DNA of 64,000 nt, taken from Burkholderia sp. WAC0059 (lineage in GTDB: Bacteria > Pseudomonadota > Gammaproteobacteria > Burkholderiales > Burkholderiaceae). Made by a program: the position numbers and the translations under genes. The notes below the pieces were generated by a model, which did not search any database, had not been told where the DNA came from, and worked only from the letters and a program-made list of their open reading frames with translations. Below are positions 7,577 to 15,779 of this stretch, piece by piece. Where the stretch lies: NCBI RefSeq assembly GCF_002870125.1, contig NZ_PNEO01000012.1:1-64000 (forward strand). The letters are read 5' to 3'. How positions within the stretch are numbered: the stretch's first letter is position 1; every line of letters starts with the position of its first letter.

Positions 7577-8962
7577 TCACTCACCGCGCATCGGCACATA
7601 CAACCGCGCGTTTCCGCGCTGTATCAGCAGCGCGGCGTTCCCGCCCGCCTGCCGTAGCTGGTCCACAAACTGCGTGAACGTCGACACCGGCGCCTGGTCC
7701 ACGGCGAGCACAATGTCACCCGGCTTGAGGCCTGCCCCCGAGGCCGGCCCGCTCACCTGCTCGATCAGCAGCCCATGGTCCACCTGGGCATTACGTTGCT
7801 CGGCAGGTGTCAGCGCGCGCGCGGTAATTCCCAGTACGCCCTTGCCCGCAGCACTCCCGTCGCTGGCGACCGCTGTCAGTGTGCCAACGGTCACGCCCAC
7901 ATGCGCTGCACCACCGTCACGCCACACCGTGAGATCCGCGGTCGAACCGGGCTTCAGTTTCGCAACAGTGACCAGCAGGTCTGCCGAGTCTTCCAGGGCT
8001 GCCCCGTTGACTGCGAGCACCACATCGCCCGGACGAAGCCCCGCCTGCGCAGCTGGCCCACCCGCCTCCACGGAGCTGACAAGCGCCCCGTCAGGCCGGG
8101 TCAGGCCAAACGAGCGGGCAAGCGACTGACTGACCTCCTGGACGGAAACACCGAGCCGGCCACGCACTACATGGCCCGACTTCAGCAGTTGATCCTTCAC
8201 ATCGAGTGCTATGTCGATCGGAATCGCGAACGACAGCCCCTGATATCCACCTGTACGCGAATAGATGGTCGAATTGATACCGACCACCCGACCCTGCAGG
8301 TCGAACAGCGGACCACCCGAATTGCCGGGATTGATGGGCACGTCAGTCTGGATGAAGGGGATATAGGATTCGCCAGGCAGTGATCTCGACTTCGCGCTCA
8401 CGATCCCGGCCGTAACCGTATTGGCAAATCCGTAGGGCGAGCCGATCGCCATCACCCAGTCGCCCACTTCGGTCCGCTGCGGATCCCCTGTTGTCACCAC
8501 CGGCAGGTTGTCCGCATCAATCTTCACCAGGGCAACATCCGACAGCGCATCGCTGCCGATCACCGTCCCCTTGAACTCCCGCTTGTCCGTCAGCTTGACC
8601 TCCACCGACTGCGCATCCGCCACGACATGCCGGTTGGTCAGGATGTACCCGTCAGACGTCACGATGAATCCCGAACCCAGGCTGATCTCCTCCCGGTTGC
8701 CGATCACCCGCCTTGCAAAGAACGGCGCAAGAGGATTGCCAGGCTCCATGCCCGGTGGCAACGCCAGTCCGACCTGCGCCACCTCATGCACCACACTGAT
8801 ATTGACGACGGTAGGACCGTACCGTTTCACCAGCGTCGCGAAATTCGGCACGCTCACCTGAGGCACTGCGTTGCCCGGCCCCTGCTGCGCCATGACTGGC
8901 GCAGCAACAGACCCGGCCAGCACGAGCAGCATCGCGGCACAACCACAGCGCCACACGGCCAT
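7577..8962 (-). CDS. degQ: periplasmic serine endoprotease, DegQ/HtrA (Do) family
   Basis: About 461 residues. The start is placed at the ATG near 8962, which opens a clean signal peptide (MLLVLAGSVAAPVMAQQ); a 13-residue basic extension is possible. The trypsin-like domain shows the full triad: His in ILTNRHVVADA, Asp in SDVALVKID, Ser in NPGNSGGPLFDLQG. Two PDZ domains follow (GRLGVSVQEV, with GLRPGDVVLAVNG; and GVLGITARAL, with GLKPGDIVLAVD). HtrA proteases degrade or refold misfolded periplasmic proteins. Located within the tps operon, downstream of a PPIase, it probably performs quality control on the large exported proteins. This appears to be an operon-dedicated copy rather than the housekeeping mucD locus. 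Confidence 0.92.
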   Translation of the reverse strand: MAVWRCGCAAMLLVLAGSVAAPVMAQQGPGNAVPQVSVPNFATLVKRYGPTVVNISVVHEVAQVGLALPPGMEPGNPLAPFFARRVIGNREEISLGSGFIVTSDGYILTNRHVVADAQSVEVKLTDKREFKGTVIGSDALSDVALVKIDADNLPVVTTGDPQRTEVGDWVMAIGSPYGFANTVTAGIVSAKSRSLPGESYIPFIQTDVPINPGNSGGPLFDLQGRVVGINSTIYSRTGGYQGLSFAIPIDIALDVKDQLLKSGHVVRGRLGVSVQEVSQSLARSFGLTRPDGALVSSVEAGGPAAQAGLRPGDVVLAVNGAALEDSADLLVTVAKLKPGSTADLTVWRDGGAAHVGVTVGTLTAVASDGSAAGKGVLGITARALTPAEQRNAQVDHGLLIEQVSGPASGAGLKPGDIVLAVDQAPVSTFTQFVDQLRQAGGNAALLIQRGNARLYVPMRGE

Positions 8963-9036
8963 GCGTCCCCGTTCCTTTCGTTCACCGCCACCACGTACCA
9001 TTCCCGTTCCCCTACCGTTCCTGATCCGACAGCACC

Positions 9037-9279
9037 TCAGTCACCGACCATCCCGCCCGTGTCGTGCAGATCAATCCAGTCGATCACCCACCGCCTTGCA
9101 TGCTGGACAGCCTCTTCTGCACGTCCGAAACATTCCCGTGGCGGAAACGTCCGGCTCACCACCATCACACCGCTGACACGACGCGTAATGATCACCATCG
9201 CGCAGAACTGCCCATCAGGCTTTCGTACCGGCTCACAACTCAGGCAGTACGGACCATGCTCAAATACAACCGTTACCAT
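9037..9279 (-). CDS. small conserved-looking hypothetical protein
   Basis: An 80-residue protein with AGGA eight bases before the ATG at 9279. Sequence features include a YCLSCEP dicysteine motif near residue 11, a beta-rich middle (FCAMVIITRRVSGVMVVSRT) and a C-terminal helix (EAVQHARRWVIDWIDLHD). No signal peptide or transmembrane helix. Codon use matches its neighbours. It lies between degQ and a zinc-finger-like paralog in the same direction, so it is probably part of the operon. I do not recognise the family. Confidence 0.6.
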   Translation of the reverse strand: MVTVVFEHGPYCLSCEPVRKPDGQFCAMVIITRRVSGVMVVSRTFPPRECFGRAEEAVQHARRWVIDWIDLHDTGGMVGD

Positions 9280-9397
9280 CCCTTCATCCTGGCTACCCTA
9301 TAAAGGGCGCCTATTATCCGGGAACGGCCTGACAGGCTTGTGCATACCGCCGCCCCGATCGCTTTACGCGTGTTGCCGTCCAACAGACCTTCCCGCG

Positions 9398-10300
9398 TCA
9401 CTCGCGCACGGCAGGCGTGGCGATGAACCGCTCGAATGCCCGCACGTCGCGACTGCTCACACCCGGCAGGTCCCCCGTCATGAACTGCCCGTCGCGGTCC
9501 AGCACCTCCCAGCAGATCATCTGCGCGCCCGTCGGAAACGGCGTGAGGACGGGTTCGAGATAGATCATCCTGAAAAACTGCACATCCTCCGCGCGCTCCG
9601 GCAGCCAGAGATCACTCACATCGCGGATGCGGCGATCGAAGAAGAAATGCACCCAGGTCGATCCCCCCTCCGTGCCCGGCTGCCGGATAAACCCCGCGAG
9701 TGCGAGCAGGACATAGGGAACGTCGACCTGGCGTAACCCCGTGTGCGACCACAGGTTCAGGACGTTCGCGTACTCGACCAGGCAGACAAAGCGCTGGATA
9801 CCCAGTGCCGGGACCAGTTGCTTCACCATGCCGTAGTGACGGATCCAGTTCCCGAGGAAGGCCTCATACTGGATCTGGCTCGTCTGCGGATCGCGCTGCT
9901 GGCGCACGTTCAACCCTTCTGGCTGCCACGATGTCGTCGTAATCGGACACCGGCTGTCATCCGCGGCGGCGCAGTGCGCAAGGTACCGCCCTGCCGGACC
10001 GCGCTGCGCCGCCCGTAAAAGCTCGCCACGACATACCGGGCACCGGCATCCATCCCATCCCTGCGGGATGCGCACCGGTGCGGTGACAGGGCCGCCGCGT
10101 AGTGGCACGGCACTTCTGCCCACACGGCTTTCACGAGACCACGACTGTGCCGGCAGATCGTGGGAGGACGCCGCGACAGAACCGGACAGCTCCGTTACGC
10201 TCCGCCTGCACGGCATCGCCCCCCTTCCGCCATCAGATGGCGTCCTTCTCGACGCACGGGTGGCGCCGGACTGAAACGATTCATGTCGGTTCGATTTCAT
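9398..10300 (-). CDS. CoiA-like zinc-finger family protein, paralog 2 of 3
   Basis: About 300 residues; the ATG at 10300 has GAGGG upstream and a 7-bp gap to the previous gene. After a ~90-residue Ser/Arg-rich leader comes CPVC, then YLAHCAAADDSRCP: CxxC, a His and a final Cys spaced as in the N-terminal zinc finger of CoiA-like proteins. The rest is shared with the genes at 10718 and 43184: VEYANVLNLWSHTGLRQVDV, PYVLLALAGFI, FFFDRRIRDVSDLW and a C-terminal SSRDVRAFERF. No signal peptide, so probably cytoplasmic. No known function. Its placement next to secretion genes in all three copies suggests a role in that system. Confidence 0.7.
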   Translation of the reverse strand: MKSNRHESFQSGATRASRRTPSDGGRGAMPCRRSVTELSGSVAASSHDLPAQSWSRESRVGRSAVPLRGGPVTAPVRIPQGWDGCRCPVCRGELLRAAQRGPAGRYLAHCAAADDSRCPITTTSWQPEGLNVRQQRDPQTSQIQYEAFLGNWIRHYGMVKQLVPALGIQRFVCLVEYANVLNLWSHTGLRQVDVPYVLLALAGFIRQPGTEGGSTWVHFFFDRRIRDVSDLWLPERAEDVQFFRMIYLEPVLTPFPTGAQMICWEVLDRDGQFMTGDLPGVSSRDVRAFERFIATPAVRE

Positions 10301-10307
10301 GCTGCCC

Positions 10308-10721
10308 TCAATGCAACGCCGGCGGTACCGCAGGTACGGGCGCCGGCCGCTGCGGGATCGCTGACTTCTGCCAGCTGGAACCAAAACGGATGCTCTCCGC
10401 TGACCAGTTGAACGTACCCGCCTTGTTCGACGGGGACGTTGCCAGACCCTCAGCGGTATTCGATGCAGCCGCGTCCTGCGCAGACGACGCCGGCACCAGA
10501 CGCCGGTTCAGGCAGTCGTACGACAGTGCACGCTCACCATTCACTTCCGCATCCACACAGACACCCTCCCGCTGGTCGCCGGACACGGCCGATGCAGCCG
10601 GTGCAGCCCATACGGCGTGCCCGGGCATGACCCACGCAAGCACCGCCAGCATGACCACCGCACGCACAACCGGTTGCCACCCGAGCCCGCCCAGTCCTGT
10701 CATGCCGTCGCCGCCGTTCAT
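10308..10721 (-). CDS. small exported hypothetical protein
   Basis: About 137 residues. The ATG at 10721 overlaps the stop of the preceding gene (ATGA), so the two are translationally coupled; a TTG six bases earlier is less likely. A signal peptide (VVMLAVLAWVMPGHAVWAAP) leads to a short mature protein with one likely disulfide pair (GVCVDAEVN and SYDCLNRRL), then a Ser/Ala-rich tail and a Pro-rich end. No family recognised. It sits between two members of the zinc-finger-like family and is likely periplasmic or secreted. Confidence 0.6.
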   Translation of the reverse strand: MNGGDGMTGLGGLGWQPVVRAVVMLAVLAWVMPGHAVWAAPAASAVSGDQREGVCVDAEVNGERALSYDCLNRRLVPASSAQDAAASNTAEGLATSPSNKAGTFNWSAESIRFGSSWQKSAIPQRPAPVPAVPPALH

Positions 10722-11500
10722 AGCCAATCCTCCGATACACCCGACAAGCGGGTACGACGCTGCGCCTCGTAGCGCTCCAGAAAGCGTGCGAACGATTTCA
10801 GCTCGCTACGTGACACCCGGGGCACCGAAATGTCCGCAAGGCGCGTCACCTGCCGCACCGGCTCCCAGTACATAATCGATGCCGCCGTCGGCAGCGGCGT
10901 CTGCAGCGGAGCCCGGTAGACCACACGGAACAGCGTGGCTGGCACTGTCCGTCCCGCACTCCACAGGTCGCCTACGTCCGCGACGCTGCCATCGAACCAG
11001 AACCGCTCACGTGTCAATTCCCCGCTCGCCGTCCGCGTGCTGATGAAACCTGCCATCACCAGCAGCACATAGGGCGCATCGTCCAGGCGGAGCGCCGGAT
11101 AGGACCACAGGTTCATCACGTCGGCGTATTCAATCATCCGCGTGAACAGCGGTAGCGAGAACCACGGCGTCACCTCCCTCACCCGCCGGTAATGCCACTG
11201 CCACTGCTGCAGGAAGCGACGCCGGTATCTCAGTTCGACCATCGGATCGCGCACATATCCCACCGACATCCCCGGCAACTGGTAACTCGAGGTGGTCAGC
11301 GCACACCGCTCATCATCCGCCGGCTGCTCGTGCCTGAAGTAACGGAATCCACCCCGGTTGTGTCCCGTCGGCACCAGCGCCCTGAAACACAGCGGACACC
11401 GCGGCCACGATGACTGTGGCCCCCCCTCTGCCGTCTGCTGGTCAGGGACACCATAGGCATCGAGGTAACGCTCATCCAGTGGATGCAAACCCTTATCCAC
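10718..11500 (-). CDS. CoiA-like zinc-finger family protein, paralog 1 of 3
   Basis: A 260-residue protein starting at GTG 11500 with AAGGG five bases upstream. It has CPLC at residue ~35, then YFRHEQPADDERCAL, matching the Cx2C-H-C pattern of its two paralogs. The shared core follows: IEYADVMNLWSYPALRLDDA, PYVLLVMAGFIS, RFWFDGSVADVGDLW, VYRAPLQTPLPT, MYWEP and VSRSELKSFARFLERY. No signal peptide. Function unknown; the N-terminal motif resembles the putative zinc-binding region of competence protein CoiA, but the C-terminal core does not look like its nuclease domain. It is coupled to the exported small protein downstream. Confidence 0.72.
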   Translation of the reverse strand: MDKGLHPLDERYLDAYGVPDQQTAEGGPQSSWPRCPLCFRALVPTGHNRGGFRYFRHEQPADDERCALTTSSYQLPGMSVGYVRDPMVELRYRRRFLQQWQWHYRRVREVTPWFSLPLFTRMIEYADVMNLWSYPALRLDDAPYVLLVMAGFISTRTASGELTRERFWFDGSVADVGDLWSAGRTVPATLFRVVYRAPLQTPLPTAASIMYWEPVRQVTRLADISVPRVSRSELKSFARFLERYEAQRRTRLSGVSEDWL

Positions 11501-11671
11501 CGCAACCCTTGAAAACCTGACTCCCCGTCAGGGACGTCATGAACCCCGGCCCATGCAGTCCAGTCGTCTGCCATCGCCGGGACCGCGCATGTGGCGTGCG
11601 TGCCGATCGCCATCCATCCTGCATCCCCGTCCATGTTTTCCCTGTTCGTCCCCAGGTTCCGGTATCGAGGT

Positions 11672-13015
11672 TCAAAAGCAGGCCCCATCGACAAACTCCA
11701 CGTCGCGCAGCGCCACGCCGCGCTCCCGAACCAGGCTACCGTCAGACAGGCGGATATTGGCCAGCGCCACACATCGGAACCCGCCATCCGCAGACTTCGG
11801 AATCACGATCCGGAACGACTCCCATACTTCAGGTATCCAGATCTCATCGTATGCAACCTCCTCATCAATACGGATCTCCATCGTCGCGCCGAACTCCGAA
11901 CGCCAGCGTCCCTTGAGGACGCCCGGCGCACATTCGAACTGCACCGACGCGTGGCTCCACGCGAAGATCGACGCCCCGTCAGACTCGATCGCATGGAAGC
12001 CGCTGTCTGCCGGGGCAACGCGAGCCTCGCCGAGCAGCCCGCGGTAAACCTCGACCAACTGCTCCACACACCGGTCCCACGTAAAGTTGGCGTCCGCGAC
12101 AAGAGTGGCCAGCAAACTCCGCCTGCGGGAGATGCCCTGCATGATCGCCATCCGGATGCCTTCGATGTCGTCGTGATCAACGTACAGGGCGCCTTCGCCG
12201 AAATACTCCCGCGCGCACCCTTCCCCGGTCACCACGACCGGCGCGCCGCAGGCGAAAGCCTCCAGTGCCGCGAGTCCTGGCGTCTCGAGCGTACTGGGCA
12301 GTGCAAAGACCGGACAGGCCGCATAAGCCGAATGCAACTCGTCGGAATCGTGCGAAAGCGGCCCCAGATAGCGCAACTGATCGCCTCCCTCGGCAAAGCA
12401 CTGTTCCGCGTACGTCCTGTCGCGCACATGTCCGATGACCACCAGCGGCAATTCCGGATACGCCTTCAGCGCGTGGATCAGGTTCAACTGGTTCTTGCGC
12501 GGCTCGATATTCGCCACATTCAGTACAAAGGGACCGTCAATGCCGAACGTGGAGCGAAAGAGTTCAGGATTCGCTGGCCGCAGAAACCGGCGATCGATGC
12601 CGTTGTAGACCGTGACGAATTTCTCGCGCTCAATGTTGAACACCGCGGCGAGAAGATCGCACTCGGCATTCGAATTGCACACGACGCGATTGGCCACCAC
12701 AAACATTCCGCGGATCTCGTCAACTGGATACTGGTCTTTCCTGTCCTCCGTGATCCACAGGTTTGGTGAGACCAGGACCGGCAGGCCGAGCCTCCTGACA
12801 AACCCGCAGAAATGCAGGGAGCCACTTATGCATGAAAAAAAATGCAGAAGATCGTGATCCCGGAACGGCGGCGACCACACGTCGAACAGCGTGACACCCA
12901 CCTGCTGCTTATGCAGATACCGGTAATACTGCATGAGCTGCACTTCCCCACCACCCGGGGTGTGAAATGCCATCGGATACGTGTTGAACAGGATTTTCAT
13001 GCTGCATCGGCCCAT
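11672..13015 (-). CDS. glycosyltransferase, GT-B fold, group 1 (GT4-like)
   Basis: About 447 residues; GGAG four bases before the ATG at 13015 favours this start, with ATG 13000 (MKILFNTYP) close by. Residues ~10-330 are a GT-B enzyme: PGGGEVQLMQYYRYL is the N-terminal loop, VVCNSNAECDLLAAVFN and VYNGIDRRFL lead to the second domain, where LNVANIEPRKN and LPSTLETPGLAALEAFACG (E-x7-E-type donor site) are seen. The last ~110 residues (DSGFHAIESDGASIFAWSHA onward) are an extra, beta-rich domain I do not recognise. It likely transfers a sugar from a nucleotide donor. In this operon the acceptor may be the TpsA exoprotein or a surface glycan. Confidence 0.85.
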   Translation of the reverse strand: MGRCSMKILFNTYPMAFHTPGGGEVQLMQYYRYLHKQQVGVTLFDVWSPPFRDHDLLHFFSCISGSLHFCGFVRRLGLPVLVSPNLWITEDRKDQYPVDEIRGMFVVANRVVCNSNAECDLLAAVFNIEREKFVTVYNGIDRRFLRPANPELFRSTFGIDGPFVLNVANIEPRKNQLNLIHALKAYPELPLVVIGHVRDRTYAEQCFAEGGDQLRYLGPLSHDSDELHSAYAACPVFALPSTLETPGLAALEAFACGAPVVVTGEGCAREYFGEGALYVDHDDIEGIRMAIMQGISRRRSLLATLVADANFTWDRCVEQLVEVYRGLLGEARVAPADSGFHAIESDGASIFAWSHASVQFECAPGVLKGRWRSEFGATMEIRIDEEVAYDEIWIPEVWESFRIVIPKSADGGFRCVALANIRLSDGSLVRERGVALRDVEFVDGACF

Positions 13016-13092
13016 CTTTCTCCGCACGCCCGCAAGATCACGGCTGGCTGCTGCAACCGCGCCCGCATGACGTGCTGTACCCATCTCGCCCG

Positions 13093-13983
13093 TTACTGCG
13101 ATGCGCTGAGCGCCTTGCGTACAGCGTCCTCGTTGATCGACACAGCCGTCGGCCCCACTGCCTTGGCGAGATAGGCCTGGGCGTTCTGCTGTGTGCGCTG
13201 CTGGCGCAGCATCGCCTTGATCTGGTCATGCACGTCAGCGAGCGGTCGCACCGTCGCAGGCTGCGTCCCGATCAGCTTGATCACGTGAAAACCCATCGCG
13301 GTCTGGACTGGTTCCGACACCTCACCCGGCTTCATGCCGTCTGTGACCTTGCGGATTTCCGGCAGCAGCATGCCCTGCGGGACCAGCCCCATGTCGCCAC
13401 CATTGGCCGCACTGGACTTGTCCTCCGAATCGGCCTTCGCAAGGGTCGCGAAATCCGCGCCCGACGCATGGGCCTGCTTTGCAATGTCGACCGCCTTCTT
13501 GCGCGCAGTGTCAATCTCTGAAGCCGTGGCGCTCCGGGGAACTGCAACGAAGATCTGCGCGAAATGCAGCGAATACGGAACCGTGAACATCGCCTTGTTC
13601 TCGTCATAGGCGCTCTGGATGTCCTGCTCGCCCGGATAGTCCGCGGGCGGCCGGGCAATCGACGCCAGATAGGAATCGGCCACCGCCTGGCGCTGTGCCC
13701 ACTCGACCGCCCGCTTGACCTGGGGCTGCTGGTCCCAGCCCTTCGCCTTCGCTTCATCGAAGACGACTTTCTGCGCGAGCCGCGCGCGCACGAGCTGATC
13801 GAGACGCGACGGGTCGGCGGCCAGCCGTGTACGCACGTCGGGCGCAAGATTACCCAGCATCGTCGTGATTTCTTCCTGGGTCACGGTGGCATGTCCGGCA
13901 CTCGCCACCACATCATCCTGCGCCCAGGCCACCGAACCTACGCAGGCAAGCAGCCCGCACAGAGCCATCGCACTTCGTTTCAT
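13093..13983 (-). CDS. periplasmic peptidyl-prolyl isomerase, parvulin (PpiC/SurA-like)
   Basis: About 296 residues; AAGGAG lies eight bases before the ATG at 13983. A signal peptide (ALCGLLACVGSVAWAQ) precedes a SurA-like N-terminal helical region with QEEITTMLGNLAPDVR, then a parvulin domain at ~140-250: YSLHFAQIFVAVP, ADFATLAKADSEDK, GGDMGLVPQGMLLPEI, and the closing GEVSEPVQTAMGFHVIKLIG. Such proteins chaperone outer-membrane and secreted proteins through the periplasm and catalyse Xaa-Pro isomerisation. Its position between the TonB/porin genes and a glycosyltransferase suggests a dedicated chaperone for the exoprotein or its transporter. Confidence 0.9.
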   Translation of the reverse strand: MKRSAMALCGLLACVGSVAWAQDDVVASAGHATVTQEEITTMLGNLAPDVRTRLAADPSRLDQLVRARLAQKVVFDEAKAKGWDQQPQVKRAVEWAQRQAVADSYLASIARPPADYPGEQDIQSAYDENKAMFTVPYSLHFAQIFVAVPRSATASEIDTARKKAVDIAKQAHASGADFATLAKADSEDKSSAANGGDMGLVPQGMLLPEIRKVTDGMKPGEVSEPVQTAMGFHVIKLIGTQPATVRPLADVHDQIKAMLRQQRTQQNAQAYLAKAVGPTAVSINEDAVRKALSASQ

Positions 13984-14002
13984 TGCTTCCACTCCTTTCG
14001 TT

Positions 14003-14473
14003 TCAGGCACTTCCGTACGCAGCCATCCATGGCATCAGATGACCTGGCCATCCTTTCAAGCCTGGCCCCGGGAACCCGGGCCGACCGACCGGTCGCTGCA
14101 GAATCATCGCAACACGAAACGGCTGACGGCACAGGTTCGGCAAAGGGCCCACATAAACCGGATGCGCCAGCAGCGCCGCCCGCAACGCGTCGTCATCCCC
14201 GGGGCGGTATCCGGCAAACTCGACGCGTACCACCCACCCCGCCGCATCCATCCATGACAGGATGTCCAGCCGAATGGCATCGGCACCCTGTCGAGCCGGT
14301 CTCGGCCAGTCCCCGGCACTCACGCCGTCGTACCACTCGAGCGCAGCTTCGAACTGCTCACGCAGTTGCCGCATCACGAACAGGCGCGGGTGACAATCCC
14401 AGCGCCCGCCCCAGTGCGACCACGCGCCACCGGGATCAGGAGGAAACGGGATGCCAGGGACGGCGAGTCTCAT
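14003..14473 (-). CDS. hypothetical protein coupled to the YbjN gene
   Basis: A 156-residue protein whose ATG overlaps the stop of the YbjN gene (ATGA at 14470-14473). The N-terminus is Pro/Gly/Trp-rich; the middle (ADAIRLDILSWMDAAGWVVR and VEFAGYRPGDDDALRAALLA) resembles a small alpha-beta domain; the C-terminus is Pro/Gly-rich. The phrase DAAGWVVRVEFAGYRPGDDD followed by AHPVYVGPLP faintly recalls TonB-C folds, as in the neighbouring genes, but not strongly enough to assign. No clear signal peptide. Function unknown. Confidence 0.5.
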   Translation of the reverse strand: MRLAVPGIPFPPDPGGAWSHWGGRWDCHPRLFVMRQLREQFEAALEWYDGVSAGDWPRPARQGADAIRLDILSWMDAAGWVVRVEFAGYRPGDDDALRAALLAHPVYVGPLPNLCRQPFRVAMILQRPVGRPGFPGPGLKGWPGHLMPWMAAYGSA

Positions 14474-15042
14474 TGCATCGTGCCCGTGGTGCTGTCACTC
14501 TGGACCAATGCCGCAGTCGACTCCACGCTGCCGGGCGCGCTGCCCGCAGGACGCTCGGCTGCCGCCATGGCAGGGCGGTTGCGCAGATGCAGCACGAACT
14601 CCTGCATCAGCCGGTCCCACAATTGCGTCATGGAGGTCAGGTGACGGACGCTCACCCCGCCGGACACGACCACATCCATTTCCAGCACGAGAAACTGCCC
14701 CTGGGCGGACAGGCGGGCAAACCGCTTGGTACGCGCCCACGACGGAACCAGCTCGACGGGAATATCGCCCTGGACCTGCATGACACATCCCAGGGTGAAA
14801 TCGAAGAAACGCCCCTCTTCGGCCGCACGATTGCCAAAGCGCACGGCAAAGCCGATCCCCTGGCTTGCGCTCATGAGCTGCACATGGCCGTTCTGCTCGG
14901 CCGGCGTCACGCGATAGCCCGACTCCCGAAGCAGATCCGCCAGCTCGTCTACCGAGACTGATTCGTAAAGCGGCACGGCCCCCGGTACCTCCACCGCTGC
15001 CTCAGCCGCTGCCTGTGCTGCCCGTTCCTGTTTGCTTGCCAT
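14470..15042 (-). CDS. YbjN domain-containing protein
   Basis: A 190-residue protein. After an Ala-rich start, residues ~25-150 resemble the YbjN fold, also called the bacterial sensory transduction regulator domain: VDELADLLRESGYRV, then a strand run IGFAVRFGN, FFDFTLGCVMQVQGDIPVEL, and a helix near LWDRLMQEFVLHLR. No enzymatic residues are known for this family; members resemble type III chaperone folds and are thought to bind proteins. No signal peptide. It may serve as a cytoplasmic chaperone or adaptor for another product of this operon; this is inference from position. Confidence 0.72.
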   Translation of the reverse strand: MASKQERAAQAAAEAAVEVPGAVPLYESVSVDELADLLRESGYRVTPAEQNGHVQLMSASQGIGFAVRFGNRAAEEGRFFDFTLGCVMQVQGDIPVELVPSWARTKRFARLSAQGQFLVLEMDVVVSGGVSVRHLTSMTQLWDRLMQEFVLHLRNRPAMAAAERPAGSAPGSVESTAALVQSDSTTGTMQ

Positions 15043-15102
15043 CTCTGTCTGTCCTGTGAAAATTCGGTGCGGGAATGTCCCGCGGATTGACCCCGTGCCG
15101 TA

Positions 15103-15768
15103 CTAATGCGGCGCTGCCGGCGCGGAGGCCGCAGCCGGTTTCGCATCGGGATCGAACTTGCCCGTATAGAGCTGGTCACCGTAGTCCTGGGCGATCTGGT
15201 CGTACTTCACGCGCGTGGCCTGGGCAAACGGCTCACGCGATGCGAGGAATGAGCCAAGCCCCGCATGCTCATACGCATCCAGGATCTGATGCCCGACGCT
15301 ATAGAGCTGCGCGTTCTTTGCCTCGCACTGCTGCAGCGTTGCGTCACGCGCCTTCAGCTGGGCATCGCTCTCTTTTGCTTCAGCTTCGCGGGTACGCGAC
15401 TGCGCGGCGAGGCTCTCGTAATCGGACCGATACTTCGCAAGCTGCGCGCTGTCCTGCGCATGACTGGCGCGCTCGGCCGCCAGCGCACGCTCCGCCGCAT
15501 CCGTCGCATCCGGCCGGCCCTTCGCTGCGACAAGCGCAGTCTGTGCCTGCTTCAGATCGGCCTGGGCCTTGTCCCGATCCTGCTGCGCTGACGAAAGCTG
15601 CGCCTGCAACTGGGACTGGCTGTCCTGGAGCTGGCGCAACTGCTCAGTCGTCTCACGCAGCTGGCTGCGCAGCCGGTCCTCGAGACTCTGTGCGGACGCA
15701 GGCACCGGCAGGACAGCCAGACTGCCGGCCAGCGCGCAGGCACAGAGAAAAAGATGACGTACTCTCAT
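15103..15768 (-). CDS. periplasmic coiled-coil protein
   Basis: About 221 residues. The start at 15768 has GGAG six bases upstream; this ribosome binding site overlaps the end of the porin gene. A signal peptide (FLCACALAGSLAVLPVPASA) precedes a long heptad-rich coiled coil (LRETTEQLRQLQDSQSQLQA and onwards to ~150), with one Cys in LQQCEAKNA, and a short C-terminal helical region. Proteins of this kind occur next to TonB-ExbBD and porin-like genes in other Proteobacteria, where they may span the periplasm. No catalytic motif. It probably connects or stabilises the porin-TonB complex encoded next to it (inference). Confidence 0.72.
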   Translation of the reverse strand: MRVRHLFLCACALAGSLAVLPVPASAQSLEDRLRSQLRETTEQLRQLQDSQSQLQAQLSSAQQDRDKAQADLKQAQTALVAAKGRPDATDAAERALAAERASHAQDSAQLAKYRSDYESLAAQSRTREAEAKESDAQLKARDATLQQCEAKNAQLYSVGHQILDAYEHAGLGSFLASREPFAQATRVKYDQIAQDYGDQLYTGKFDPDAKPAAASAPAAPH

Positions 15769-15779
15769 GGCCGTCTCCA